Shown piece after piece: positions 1 through 10,597 of a DNA stretch of 64,000 nucleotides. A model generated the notes under the pieces. It did not search any database. It was not told the DNA's origin and was given only the letters and a program-made list of their open reading frames with translations. The first letter of the stretch is position 1; each line of letters opens with the position of its first letter. The stretch spans positions 121,859,593 to 121,923,592 of the forward strand of contig CM059187.1 in NCBI GenBank assembly GCA_030323885.1. Reading direction: 5' to 3'. The DNA comes from Branchipolynoe longqiensis. Taxonomy: Eukaryota; Annelida; Polychaeta; Phyllodocida; Polynoidae. Made by a program: the position numbers and the translations under genes.

Positions 1-89
1 ACCCTGATCGAGTCAAGCCAATATGACTTAAAAATTGATACTTGTCGCTTCCGAGCTAGGCGTTTTGCATCATTAGGATATGGCAAGGA
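1..89 (+). mobile_element. tSINE-1 body, left part, split by MITE-E
   Basis: Starts just after the tRNA-like box B (GATCGAGTCAAGCCAATATG) and runs to GGCAAGGA. It resumes at 853. The head lies outside the window. Confidence 0.85.
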
Positions 90-852
90 CTGGGGCCATA
101 TGCAGGAGTCAGTGTTAGCGAGCCAAAACGCGTTTAGATGGGATTTCTGGTTTAGCGCCGAAAAGTTGGTATGCATGGAGCAGTGTTAGGCCTAACACCA
201 CGCGTTTAAGGTCCGCGACACTAACCCCGTTTCATATGACATTTACGGGCAGTTTTAGCATAAGGTTGTCGCCAAATCTATTGAATGCGATCATATTTAA
301 CAGAATTAGATACACAATAAGTGAAATATGTTCAATTTAACCCTAAATTCGAACCGTTATTAAGGCTACCGCCGCATTGGCGGCGATATTAATAGTGTCG
401 AATCGACGAATGTATAGTAAACAAATCGCCGCCGTCGCGACCGCCGCGTCAACGTCGACATCCATACTGGCCGACGTCTACGCATTGGCGGCAATGTATT
501 AGCGATTTGTTTACTTTACGCTCGTCGATTCGAAAATGTAACTATTAATATCGCCGCCAATGCGGCGGTAGCCTTAATAACGCTTCGACTTTAGGGTTAA
601 ATTGATAAAATTTCACTTATTACGTATGTAATTCTGTTAAATATGATCGCATTCAATAGATTTGAGCCTAATATATGGCTACAAATGCAGAGGGACTTCC
701 CAAATCTATAAATAAATTCACGTTTAGCTATAATGAAAGTGTTACGCGCTCCTGCATATGACTTGACACAGTTCCCGATGTCGGTGATAGCTAAACGGTA
801 ATAGGCTCTAACACGAAACGCCGCTAACACTGACTCCTGCATATGGCCCCAG
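90..852. mobile_element. MITE-E: long palindromic element, copy 1
   Basis: Ends CTGGGGCCATATGCAGG and its inverse. The central 330-640 region is one long imperfect palindrome with CCGCCGCATTGGCGGCGATA-type sequence on both arms, and AACAGAATTAGATAC / GTAATTCTGTT are paired further out. The stretches just inside the ends differ between arms. There is no coding capacity. It splits a tSINE-1; no clear duplication of the target could be read. Confidence 0.85.
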
Positions 853-1030
853 GTTGGCTCAGTGTCAGGTTAATGTGCCTGAGTAGGATATCAGGTCAAT
901 GTGCTGGTGATCTGGTCTCCTAGTGGAGCAGCACTATAAAGTAGCCATGAGTGCACACTGTCACAAGTCGGTACCCATCCTGATATGACCATTGATGTTG
1001 CCAGGATATAAAACTCCAACAACCAACCAA

Positions 1031-1032
<2 letters not shown>
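853..1032 (+). mobile_element. tSINE-1 3' half, after MITE-E
   Basis: Continues GTTGGCTCAGTGTCAGG through GCAGCACTATAAAGT to the tail AAAACTCCAACAACCAACC. A TA microsatellite follows (1033-1070). Confidence 0.88.

Positions 1033-1070
<38 letters not shown>
1033..1070. repeat. (TA)n microsatellite
   Basis: About 19 uninterrupted TA units directly after a SINE tail. Confidence 0.95.
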
Positions 1071-1071
<1 letters not shown>

Positions 1072-1127
1072 CGTATAGAGTACTCCCATTTTTATAGTAA
1101 ATATAAACTGAATTAAAGAAAATAATA

Positions 1128-1305
1128 CAGTAAAACCTCTCTAACCGACCACCTCAACAGATCGAACACTCCCCTATATGGATCGCTTTATTTGGGTCCC
1201 AGCAATACCATTGTAACCATATTCTAACTCCCTAAACCGACCACCTCCCTAAATGGACCACTTAAAGTCGGTCCCAAGGTCGGTCGATTTAGAGAGGTTT
1301 TACTG
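1128..1305. mobile_element. MITE-F: pogo/Tigger-like, copy 1
   Basis: 178 bp with inverted ends CAGTAAAACCTCTCTAA, flanked by TA on both sides. Internal GGTCCATTTAGGGAGGTGGT-type sequence is shared with copies at 3526, 10825 and 14057. End sequence and TA target fit Tc1/mariner of the pogo/Tigger branch. Confidence 0.85.
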
Positions 1306-1525
1306 TATGCCCAAAGTCATGCACAGTCTTATCTAATCTTTAACAGAAAGCACACTTAAGACTCAGTACTTAGCTCCAGTCGCCCATCAACTAAGACGAC
1401 CTCTGAGGATTTTGATAACTGTCCGTTGATTTATGCTCAAGAAATGTTAACATTAAAACATTTGTTTATCTATGTATTAACAGTCCAAATGTGAAACCGG
1501 TGGTGTTACGGCATATGAAGTGAGT

Positions 1526-1704
1526 CACTGGAGGCATTCGACTGGGCCCTTTCTATCCGCAAGATTTACGGATGGATCGGATGGAGCCACAACACACATC
1601 CGAATCATACGTATATAAACCCACTTCCGGTCCCAGTCGAATAGGAATTTGTAAGGAAATATTTTGACATTCGCATAGAGAGGCCCAGTCGAATGCCCCC
1701 AATG
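1526..1704. mobile_element. MITE-G copy 1
   Basis: About 170 bp with inverted ends GAGGCATTCGACTGGGCC. A second copy in opposite orientation is at 6103-6271, with matching interior (CCACTTCCGGTCCCAGTCG). The interior repeats CCCAGTCGAAT a third time. Superfamily not recognised. Confidence 0.78.
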
Positions 1705-1737
1705 TAGTGCCTACTCTACAGACACCAGGAGGCGTGC

Positions 1738-2015
1738 GTTTGTTTGTTGGGGTTTACGTCCTGGTAACATTTATGGTCATATCAGGATGGGTACCGACTT
1801 GCGACAGTGCGAACCTTATAGCGCTGCCCCATCTTGGGTACCATACTGCCAACACCACGATCCGACTGATTTTTCTCAATTCCACTGTTTCTTGCCCTAT
1901 CCTACTAATGCAGAACAGTCTAGGCAAGGAGAGCGACAAGTATTAATTTGGTACATTTTTGGTTTGTCTCAGCCAGGAATTGATCCTACAGGAAGCGGAT
2001 GCCTTTCTGAGTAGG
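1738..2015 (-). mobile_element. tSINE-1, minus strand, truncated head
   Basis: Reads as the inverse SINE: TTTACGTCCTGGTAACAT, GGGTACCGACTTGCGACAG, CTTGCCCTATCC. It is diverged, and the tRNA-like head is unclear. Confidence 0.75.
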
Positions 2016-2048
2016 CCATCTAGGTTCATTTGTTGCGACAAATATAAA

Positions 2049-2127
2049 TTTTGTAAGTCATTCATTTCACTCGCCTATGATTCGAACTCCCGACCTTCCG
2101 CATTAGAGGCCTGCGCTCTACCGATTC
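2049..2127 (-). mobile_element. tSINE-1 head fragment
   Basis: Inverse of the tRNA-like head: GATTCGAACTCCCGACC (box B) and GCGCTCTACCGATTCG (box A side). Confidence 0.7.
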
Positions 2128-2285
2128 GTGACTAAGTAAGATATCAGGCCATGGTGCTGGCAGCCTGGTCTCCCAGTGGGGCAGCACTATAAAGTCGCCA
2201 TGAGTTTGCACTGTTCCAAGTCGGTACCTGTTCTGATAAGACCTTAGATGTTGCCAGGTCGTAAAACTCCCAACAACCGACTAAG
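2128..2285 (+). mobile_element. tSINE-1 3' half
   Basis: Plus-oriented SINE end from TGACTAAGTAAGATATCAGG to AAAACTCCCAACAACC. It abuts the inverse head fragment at 2049-2127, giving a head-joined pair. Confidence 0.75.
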
Positions 2286-2431
2286 CTACACACATATCGG
2301 GCGCGCTAACTATTAATCGATTACACCAGCCTGTGGTTTGTTGGTAAACCTGGGAAGGACGTCACGCTATGTGATGGCACGATAGAGATTGAGGCCGTGG
2401 GTGGGTGGGGTTTAAAGTCACACCACAGTAA

Positions 2432-2862
2432 AGCGGGCATTCCTTACACGCGGTATGCGGCATGCGGCATGCGAATGGCAGCATTCCTTACACGCGGCAT
2501 GCGGCATGCGGCATGTGTGTGACCGTTCCGTAATGCTCCATCGCACCATGACCTACCACCACTACCATATGTTTCCACTCAGCACCCCTGTGTGAGACCG
2601 TTCCGTAATGCTCAGTCGCCTCTCCTAGTGTTAAACTAATGGACACATCAGACTCAGGTTTCTATTCGCACCCTGCGTGCCGCATACCGCATGCCGCACC
2701 GATCGCTACAGGGACCGATCGGAAAATGCATTCGCATTCGCATTTGCATACTGCATACCGCATACCGCATGTAAGGAATGTAGCCCATAGGCTTCAAGGC
2801 GTTTCAATTTTTTGTCGCATTCGCATTCGCATACCGCATACCGCGTGTAAGGAATGCGCCCT
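2432..2862. mobile_element. Harbinger-like MITE with GCATGCG/ATTCGC word arrays
   Basis: 431 bp flanked by TAA on both sides (2429-2431, 2863-2865). Ends are AGCGGGCATTCCTTACACG and the inverse of AGGGCGCATTCCTTACACG. The interior is made of repeated GCGGCATGC, GCATTC and GCATACC words, mostly in inverted arrangement. No ORF of note. Confidence 0.75.
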
Positions 2863-2865
2863 TAA

Positions 2866-3390
2866 GTTTATTTCAAGTGCATTTTAAAGACTGCCGTAAC
2901 CTAATTCTATAAATGACAAATGATGCCAGCGGGGTATACGGATCCTGCCCCCCTCCCAACCCCTCCCTACCGAGCTTCCACCGAAATATCATTACCAATG
3001 TCCTCCCACACATCCCAATTAAATTTAATATCCAAAGTAGGAGGCCAAATGTCAACTAAATTAATTACATTGTTTCAACTGTCTTATATGCATCTGCTTG
3101 TCTCTGGAATTGGATTTGATTTGATTTCTTTTAATGACCTTTTTTTTTTTTAAATCAAAAGAAAATTGTCTGCTCGAAATTGCCGCCAACTATCTCAATG
3201 CACATAATACAAGTTCAGTCAGTACATGAGGGTGAGGGTTCGTGTACTGGTTTAGCTTGGTATAGCGCAATGTTGGAACCATAACCTACTTTACAATCTG
3301 AATTTAGGACATGCCTCCCCTCCTCGCCTCACCCCGACCTCACCCTCCACCCCCACACCCTCTCCTCCCCCCCCCCCCCCATAAGCTTCG
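2866..3390. other. Unassigned region, C-rich at right
   Basis: No gene or known element seen. 3310-3382 is a C-rich stretch ending in a run of about 14 C. Confidence 0.5.
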
Positions 3391-3394
3391 ATAT

Positions 3395-3398
3395 ATAT

Positions 3399-3444
<46 letters not shown>
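3395..3444. repeat. (TA)n microsatellite
   Basis: Long AT-dinucleotide tract with few interruptions. Confidence 0.93.
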
Positions 3445-3448
<4 letters not shown>

Positions 3449-3449
<1 letters not shown>

Positions 3450-3514
3450 GTTGGTTGGTTGTTGGGGTTTTATATCCTGGCAACATCAATGGTGATATCA
3501 GGACGGGTACCGAC
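3449..3514 (-). mobile_element. tSINE-1 tail fragment
   Basis: Inverse SINE tail GGTTGGTTGGTTGTTGG through GGACGGGTACCGAC, truncated by the following MITE and TA tract. Confidence 0.75.
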
Positions 3515-3525
3515 TATATATATAT

Positions 3526-3699
3526 AGTAAAATCTCTCTAAATCGACCGACCTTGGGACCCATTTTAAGTGGTCCATTTAGGGAGGTGGTCGGCCTAGGG
3601 AGTTAGAATATTTTTACAATGGTATTGTTGGGGCCCAAATAAAGCGATCGATATAGGGGAGTGTTCGATCTGTGGAGGTGGTCGGTTAGAAAGGCTTTA

Positions 3700-3702
<3 letters not shown>
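3526..3702. mobile_element. MITE-F copy 2 (pogo/Tigger-like)
   Basis: Ends AGTAAAATCTCTCTAA and GGCTTTACTG with TA on both sides. Interior GGTCCATTTAGGGAGGTGGT matches copy 1 in reverse orientation. Confidence 0.82.

Positions 3703-3742
<40 letters not shown>
3703..3742. repeat. (TA)n microsatellite
   Basis: TA tract directly following MITE-F, which uses TA targets. Confidence 0.93.
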
Positions 3743-3745
<3 letters not shown>

Positions 3746-4277
3746 CGCTACACTTCCCGACACAGTAGCACAGGGGTGTATCTGTTAAAGAAGACCAAGT
3801 TTAAAACAAAATTAAAACACTAAAAGGCGAGGTGGAGGTGGAACACAATCCTTGTAATAACAGAGCTTCTGTCGCCACTGGGCAATAGAGTATACGTTAA
3901 GTATGTCGAGAGGTTTGGCTAAGCAATTCAAAAAAGGTCCCAGACAAAAATCGTTTAGTTAGAATTTGTCCTGGGTAAAATGCCAAAGCGTAGATAGAAG
4001 AGATACGAATAGTTTTATTCATTTCTGTTGACTTGACTAGATTAATAATACAATGTTATAACTTATAGTTAGATCCCTTCGTTGAAATGAGAGAAGATGA
4101 GAAGTATTATACAATAATATAATATACAACTTAAAGTACAACTATCTGTTAAGAATTGAGATATAAGTATACATATGTATATATAATTTGAATAGAGTAT
4201 TTAAAAAGCAAAGCCAAATCAAAGCCATTCGCGTTTGTGGCAATTGTAGCCTTAAATAGTTTGATAGTGTGAGAGGT
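3743..4277. other. Unassigned AT-rich region
   Basis: No gene or recognised repeat. Short ORFs only. Confidence 0.5.
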
Positions 4278-4600
4278 TGGATGATTGTTAGAGTTTTACA
4301 TCCTGGCAACATCTTAGGTCATATCAGAATGGGTACCGACCTGTGACAGCGCACACTGATGGTGACTTTATAGTGCTGCCCCACTAGGAGACCAGGTTGC
4401 TGGTACCATGACCTGACTCAGTCGTATTATCCTTGCACTGAGCTAACCAGTCCTTGCCTTATCCTATTAATGCTGAGCGCCAAGCTCAGAGGCGACACGT
4501 ATCAATTTTGTAAGTCATTGGTTTGACTCGACCAGAAATTGAACTCCCGATCTCGCGCATGTGAGCCCTACGCTCTACCGATTCGGCCACCGTGCCCGGT
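4278..4600 (-). mobile_element. tSINE-1, near full length
   Basis: Inverse orientation from TTTTACATCCTGGCAACAT to the head GCTCTACCGATTCGGCCACC. Box B inverse is TTGAACTCCCGATC. CGGTAGAGC-head subtype. Confidence 0.88.
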
Positions 4601-4844
4601 ACAAGTGTGATAGGAGTGCATATTGTTCCCAGCTGATCATACAATGGTGATGCCATTTCATAACACCAATAAACACATCCAACAAAAAGGAAGATGAAGA
4701 GAGAGAGAGAGAAGGACCTAATGCTCACCATAATATGTATGCAGTAATAACCATGTCACTTTATGGTCAGTAGGAGTGTCAATTCTCGTTATGAATAGAT
4801 GTAATAACCACTTTACTTAGTTCTCAGAGGTAGTGTGTCCCCCA

Positions 4845-5128
4845 ATGAGGTTTTACCTCCTGTTAACACCAAAGGCCATTTCAGGGCCGCTACTGACTTT
4901 TGACAGCCTGCACTCATGACGACAATGAGGCATCTGAATACACCTTGTCTTCGGCATCATGCATGGCCCGATATCCGACTCAGTCGCATTATCCTCACAA
5001 TGAGCCAACTCTATACTAGTAATGCTGAGCACCAGGCAAGGATACTGACAAGTATAAACTTTGTGAGTCGAGCATTGAACCCACGACCTCACAAACGAGT
5101 ACCTTACCCACTCAGCCGTCCTGTCCGG
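4845..5128 (-). mobile_element. tSINE-1, old diverged copy
   Basis: A weak but colinear match: TTTTACCTCCTGTTAACAC, ACTGACTTTTGACAG, ACTCAGTCGCATTATCC, head ACTCAGCCGTCCTGTCCGG. Confidence 0.65.
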
Positions 5129-5264
5129 TTGTCAATAAGAACGGCAGTCCTCACTATCGCTAGATGAAGTATTATGCCCCTTGATTATTGTCACTAGGGG
5201 ATTCAACCCTAGTTTTGACTATTTGAAATCAAACCACTTGGCTGTAACTGTATTGATTTATTCA

Positions 5265-5620
5265 TATTTTACGTCCTAGCAACATATTCAGTGATATTAG
5301 AAAGGTATTAACTTATGACAGTCGATATCCGTTCTGATGTCGCTGTGACAGCCCACACCAATCAATGGTCGCGTTATGTTTGCTAACCACTGCGGTACCG
5401 GGAAATTTACATTATTAGACGATAGCCCACTCAGCCACATTATTCTGACACAAAGCCAGTCAGTTCTTGCCCTATTCTAGCAATGCTAAATACCAACTAA
5501 AATAGCAACACTGTTGCTAAGCCCTCAGTTTGACTCAGCTGGTGCTCGAACCTAAGACCTAGTGATTATTCTCGCGACCTGTTCCAAGGAAAGATGATTA
5601 TTTAACCGACCGGACATCCA
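5265..5620 (-). mobile_element. tSINE-1, old diverged copy
   Basis: Begins TTTTACGTCCTAGCAACAT. Carries ACTCAGCCACATTATTCTGA and a head-like end CCGACCGGACATCC. Confidence 0.65.
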
Positions 5621-5635
5621 GTGTCGCTAGGTTGT

Positions 5636-5756
5636 CAATTTTCCATGTCCCTAATTTGACTCAACTGGGGATCGAACCCACGACCTAGAAATTGCTCTCA
5701 CGCCCTGCCGGAAAAAAGCTGACAATCTAACTGCTGGGCCATCCAGTACGGCTAGA
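5636..5756 (-). mobile_element. tSINE-1 head fragment
   Basis: Inverse head: TTTGACTCAACTGGGGATCG with AACCCACGACC, ending GGGCCATCCAGTACGG. Confidence 0.65.
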
Positions 5757-6085
5757 TTTGTTTGTTGGGGGTTTTACATCCTAGTAACATCTATGGTCAT
5801 ATCAGGATGGGTACCGACTTGTGACTGTGCACTAATGGCAACTTTATAGTGCGGGCCCATTGAGAGATCAGGCTGCCGGCACCATGACCCAACGACCCAC
5901 TTAGTCACACTATCCTGCTACTGATCAAACCAGTCCTTGTCCTATCCTAGTAATGCCAAGCACCAGCTTAGATAGTGACAAGTATCAATTTTGTTAGTAA
6001 TTAATTTGACTCGCCTGGGATTTCAGCCTCCCGACCTTCCACACGGGAGGCCTGCGCTCTACCGATTGGGCCTCACGTCCAGTTG
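5757..6085 (-). mobile_element. tSINE-1, near full length
   Basis: Inverse orientation, GTTTTACATCCTAGTAACAT to the head GCGCTCTACCGATTGGGCC. Confidence 0.87.
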
Positions 6086-6102
6086 GTACGGCTAAAAGAG
6101 TT

Positions 6103-6271
6103 GAGGCATTCGACTGGGCCTCTCTATGCAAATATCAAAATATTTCCTTACAAATTCCTATTCGACTGGGACCGGAAGTGGGTTAATATACATATGATAC
6201 GGATGTGTGTTGTGGCTCCATCTGATCCATCCGTAAATCTTGCAGATGGAAAGGGCCCAGTCGAATGCCTC
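6103..6271. mobile_element. MITE-G copy 2
   Basis: 169 bp, inverted ends GAGGCATTCGACTGGGCC and GGGCCCAGTCGAATGCCTC. It is the reverse of the copy at 1526-1704, with about nine-tenths identity by eye. Confidence 0.8.
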
Positions 6272-6650
6272 CAATGCGAGCTCTTTATCGGTTTCCGCCG
6301 ATTATGAAAAGGAACCGTATGTGTAGTTTGCACACATTATCCTGTCGCCACCTGTCGGCAGAACAGGGAAACTACACTCAATGCCGGAATAAATTAGGTG
6401 GTTCGGCAGTCATCTCGCTGGTTAAAGGCCTGCATGACAACCTTATCATGTGGTTCGCGCCAGAACTGATGGTCTTATTTAGGATGCACTAACAGCTGTG
6501 TAATAAGTAAGTGGCATCAGGCGTGTAGAAAGGATCGAATGATAGTTCAATTAAAATAACCAGCCCGCAATTATCTCATCAGTCTGACGTGATCTGCGCC
6601 ATCTTGCTCTGAACCATAAACCATGAAGGGAATGCGTCAGCTGTTGGGGA
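6272..6650. other. Unassigned region
   Basis: No gene or known element recognised. Only short ORFs. Confidence 0.45.
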
Positions 6651-6812
6651 TATATATATAAATAATATATATATGTAACTATATATATATATGTATATAT
6701 ATAATTATATATAATTATATATATATAATATATATATATAATTATATATATAATTATTTAAATATATATAATATATATATATATATATAATATATAATAT
6801 ATATACACACAC
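6651..6812. repeat. AT-rich compound microsatellite
   Basis: ATATAT and ATAATTAT units over about 160 bp. Confidence 0.92.
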
Positions 6813-7274
6813 AGTCTACTCTGGACTGGAGCAAGATGCCGTTCTAGAGAGAGATCCGTTATAGGGAGAGACTGACTGACTGACGGAATAGGTTGAAACC
6901 AATGTTTTTCTTTTATATTTGACTGACTACGACGGTCCTTACACAGATACAGTATGCACAAAATCACCATTTGATGCACCATTCACCAATATGCAACAAT
7001 ATGTCAAAACCAATACATCGGTATCAAGCACTAATCAAGCATTAATCAAGCACGATACAAACACTACTCTAGGAAAACACATGGTGAATAACCTAGAAAT
7101 GTTAGAATAATTATATGGCATGTCATTATTGATGGAGAATATTGATCAAATAGGTGAAAATAACGACTCGTTGTCCACATAAGACAGTTGTCTGTTAGAC
7201 ACAGAGGCAATGCTATTAAATTAAAGGGGTGCCGTGACGGGACCAGCACTTTTTGCCGCTATTGACAGAGTAGA

Positions 7275-7276
<2 letters not shown>

Positions 7277-7318
<42 letters not shown>
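7277..7318. repeat. (TA)n microsatellite
   Basis: Over 20 TA units. The flanks 6813-7276 show no recognisable gene. Confidence 0.93.
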
Positions 7319-7319
<1 letters not shown>

Positions 7320-7419
7320 ATGTATAAACTCTTATGCGTATATTATTCATGCAATGTAATTATCCTATTATCCTGTTCTCTATTGTCTTCTCCCCAACAC
7401 CTGGACAACTTGTATAAGT

Positions 7420-7640
7420 TTAGTGTGTTGGGTAGGTGGAGCTGGTGGTTGGTGTGCGACCTGGAGGGCAGGTTAGCTGCTCCAAGCAGCCCTACTCCCC
7501 GCCTTCCCTCCAGGTGGCCTCCTGCTCGCTCTCCTTCTGCCCACTCCACCTCCTATTTTTGCTCAAATAAACTATGCGGTAGGTCTTTTTAGGGGGCCAG
7601 CCAGAGTCATTGGCTCGATCCAACTTCCTGTCTTGTGTTC
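7420..7640 (+). other. GC-richer block with AATAAA, unknown
   Basis: A GC-rich block (GGAGGGCAGGTTAGCTGC, CTCCAGGTGGCCTCCTGC) followed by AAATAAAC at about 7565. It could be the 3' end of a retroelement. Nothing is recognised with confidence. Confidence 0.25.
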
Positions 7641-7655
7641 CTTATGTAATGTAAT

Positions 7656-7659
<4 letters not shown>

Positions 7660-7691
<32 letters not shown>

Positions 7692-7770
7692 CCTACTGTA
7701 TATATAGTCTATATATAGACTGTATATATATATAGTCTATATATATATATGTATATATATATAGACTGTA
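7660..7770. repeat. TA-rich repeat with TAGACTGTATA units
   Basis: TA dinucleotides mixed with inverted TATATAGTCTATATA units able to form hairpins. Confidence 0.85.
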
Positions 7771-7792
7771 CTAGACACACCCTAAGGATTGG

Positions 7793-7976
7793 TTTGCTGG
7801 TTGTTGGAATTTTACGTCCTGGTCATATCAGGATGGGTACCGACTTGTGGCAGTGCCCAGTCATAAACATCCATAGTGTTCCCCCATTGGGATACCGCCC
7901 TAGTTGCCATCAACTTGGCCTGATATTCCACTCAGTCAGCACTTATCCTGGCAATGCGCACTGCTGGGCAAAGTAA
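7793..7976 (-). mobile_element. tSINE-1 3' portion
   Basis: Inverse tail TTTTACGTCCTGGTCATATC through CACTCAGTCAGCACTTATCC. Head missing and part of the tail deleted. Confidence 0.75.
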
Positions 7977-8301
7977 TTGAATGTGAGATGAAGATTCACG
8001 CCATGATCTCAGACAGGGTTCACCTACAACACACAAGACTTAATGTAAGATCCTGTAATGGTCATATTCACACCACTACAGAACACTCCACTTTGGGGTA
8101 CTTACACACTTTCTTTTACAACCCCCCCCCCTCCCCACCAGACAGATACATCCGCTCAATCATGGCAATTACTACACCTATTTGGGCTGTCTCACAAGCC
8201 TCTTGTTAACATTGTCAGTTATTAATAAATGTAACTTAACTATACATCCAATGTATGTACACGTATATATTATATATTTGCTGCTTGTTGTTTCATATGC
8301 T

Positions 8302-8522
8302 AGGCTCATCTCTAAGGTCATACCAGGATGAGTACAGACTTGTGACAGTGCACACTCATGGTGGCTTTATAGTGCTTCCCTACTGGGAGACCAGGTTGCC
8401 AGCACCATGACCCGATATCCATTCACCCTATCCTGACACTATGCTAACCAGTCTATCCTATTAATGGCCACTGCCATGCTAGGTGGTGACAAATCTCAAG
8501 TCTATAAGTCATTGTTTTGACC
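8302..8522 (-). mobile_element. tSINE-1, head lost
   Basis: Inverse orientation: CATCTCTAAGGTCATACC, GGCTTTATAGTGCTTCCC, AAGTCATTGTTTTGA. The head is replaced by a plus-oriented fragment (CTTCGAATCCTGGTCGAG, 8551-8568). Confidence 0.78.
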
Positions 8523-8577
8523 GTTTTTGTAGATCGTGTTCTAACCCATGGCTTCGAATCCTGGTCGAGTTAAACCA

Positions 8578-9010
8578 ATGAATGCAAGAGGGGGAATGAA
8601 AGGGGAGAATGGAAATGGGGGGGGGGGGGGGGGAATGGAAGAGGGGGGAATGGAAGAGGGGGAATGCAAGAGAGGGGAATGCAAGAGAGGGGAATGCAAG
8701 AGGAGGGATGCAAGAGGGGGAATGGAAAAGGGGGTAATGCAAGAGGGGGAATGCAAGAGGGGTGAATGCAAGAGGAGGGGATGGAAGAGGAGGGGATGGA
8801 AGAGGGGGAAGGGAAGAGGGTGACTGGAAGAGGGGGCATGGAAGAGGGGGAATGGAAGAGAGGGGAATGGAAGAGAGGGGAGTGGAAGACGGGGGAATGG
8901 AAGAGAGGAGAATGGAAGAGGGGGGATAGAAGAGGGGGAATACAAGAGGGGGGAATGCAAGAGGGGGAATGGAAAGGGGGAATGGAAGGGGGGGAATGGA
9001 AGGAGGAACA
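8578..9010. repeat. G-rich minisatellite, 14-15 bp GGAATGGAAGAGG units
   Basis: About 28 variable units of AATGSAAGAGGGG, with G runs up to about 18. Long frames run through it on both strands only because unit lengths are near multiples of three, so I do not call a gene. G-quadruplex formation is plausible. Confidence 0.92.
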
Positions 9011-9990
9011 TGCTGGTCCCCCCCCCCCTTGGGGGGTCGTCATGCTCCACTCACACCACACCACAACACACCTCCACGGTCTGAGGGAGGGAGGGAGGGG
9101 GGGGGGGGGGTTACCGGCATGCTTCATTTACGCCACACCACAAAACACCTCCACGGCATTCTTCACTCACACCACAGCAGACCTCCACGGTCTGAGGGAG
9201 GGAGGGAGGGGGGGGGGGTTACCGGCATGCTTCACTTACGCCACACCACAACACACCTCCACGGTCTGGGGAGGGAGGGGGGGGGGGGTATCCGGCATGC
9301 TTTACTCACACCACAGCAGACCTCCACGATCTGGGGAGGGAGGGGGGGGGGTGTTACCGGCATGCTTCACTTACACCACAACACACCTCGACGGTCTGGG
9401 GAGGGAGTGGGGGGGGGGGGGTTACTCGGCATGCTTTACTTACACCACAACACACCTCCACGATCTGGGAGGAGGGGGGGGGGTTACCGGCATGCTTCAC
9501 TTACACCACAACACACCTCCACGGTCTGGGGAGGGAGGGGGGGGGGGGTTACCGGCATGCTTCACTTACACCACAACACACACCTCGACGGTCTGGGGAT
9601 GGAGGGGGGGGGGGTTACCGGCATGCTTCACTCATACCACAACACACCTCGACGGTCTGGGGAGGGAGGGGGGGGGGGTTACTGGCATGCTTCACTTACA
9701 CCACAACACACCTCGACGGTCTGGGGATGGAGGGGGGGGGGGGGTTACCGGCATGCTTCACTTACACCACAACACACCTCGACGGTCTGGGGAGGGAGGG
9801 GTGGGGGGGTTACCGGCATGCTTCACTCATACCACAACACACCTCGACGGTCTGGGGAGGGAGGGGGGGGGGGGGGTTACCGGCATGCTTCACTTACACC
9901 ACAACACACCTCCACGGTATGTGGAGGGAGGGGGGTGGGTACCGACATGCTTCACTCACACCACAACACAACACACCTCCATGGTCTACC
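9011..9990. repeat. 65-bp minisatellite with poly-G cores
   Basis: About 15 units of 61-68 bp. Each unit carries TTACCGGCATGCTTCACTTA, CACCACAACACACCTC, a CACGGTCTGGGGAGGGA block and a run of 8 to 18 G. G-run length varies between units, which changes the reading frame from unit to unit and rules out a conserved protein. Confidence 0.93.
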
Positions 9991-10159
9991 TGTTCACTGG
10001 AGTGTAGTGACGGTTCGCATTACTGTGTGTAAATATACAGCTGTGTGTGAACTGAATCCTGGAACTTTATTAAAGACGTCACGCTCTACTGATTTCTGGG
10101 TTCAGTAGTATCAGTCTTCACTTTTTTACATGTGATCGGTGAACCCCTGTCATGTATGA

Positions 10160-10537
10160 ACTTTTGTTTGAATGTACAGATGTACTGATGCCCCGGCGTT
10201 CCTCACCCGCGACGGCACGCCATTAAGCGCCCACAACATCACCCCGCTGCTCCAAGCCGCCCTTGAGGCCACTGGCATTCCGGAGGCCACCAGGTACACC
10301 ATCCACCACCTCCGCAGGGGCGCCGCCCAGGCCTTCTCCTCCAGTGGGGTCGACCTATCCGCCATAATGGCCCAGGGGACCTGGGAGTCCGACTCAGTGT
10401 ACGTGTACATCCCCAGGGTCGTGCCTGCGGACGTCCTGAGAGCCTTGGCTTTATGTTTTGGGTCAGTTCCCGGACCTACCTCCTCGGGCTCCCAGGTCCT
10501 CCCTCTACCATCAGCTGGCATTGACCAGATGGACTGA
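10160..10537 (+). pseudogene. Tyrosine recombinase C-terminal fragment (DIRS/Ngaro- or Crypton-like)
   Basis: A GC-rich open stretch encodes the C-terminal half of a tyrosine recombinase. Visible are LTRDGTPLSAHNITPLL, then the catalytic HxxR (HHLRRGAAQAF), then GTWESDSVYVYIP with the W and the final Tyr positions of the active site. DIRS-like, Ngaro and Crypton recombinases share HSFRxGAA...GRWxSxAYxRYI. The first catalytic Arg box and the N-terminal domain are absent. The stop at 10535-10537 is followed by AATAAA at 10598. A TACAG precedes the stretch at 10177, so it could be a 3' terminal exon. No intact reverse transcriptase is near. I read it as an element remnant; a domesticated gene is possible but unsupported. 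Confidence 0.7.
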
Positions 10538-10597
10538 ACCCCCACATCAAACGACATTTAAACCTACTTATCATTGTATAACCTATTTTATGTACTG

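Noticed and set aside
7420..7640. A possible short coding exon in the GC-richer block
   Set aside because: No domain, no clear splice sites, and the frame ends in a microsatellite context. Left as unknown.
9030..9990. CRISPR-like array of regular repeats
   Set aside because: Units are near-identical end to end with no unique spacers. It is a minisatellite in a eukaryotic genome.
8541..10108. Long open frames (up to 413 codons on plus, 185 on minus) rich in Gly/Glu/Arg or Pro/Ser/Phe
   Set aside because: They translate tandem repeats. Frames change whenever the G-run length changes, and equally long frames exist on both strands.
10150..10557. 135-codon minus frame opposite the recombinase fragment
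   Set aside because: The plus strand carries recognisable recombinase active-site motifs. The minus frame is a shadow of its GC-rich codons.
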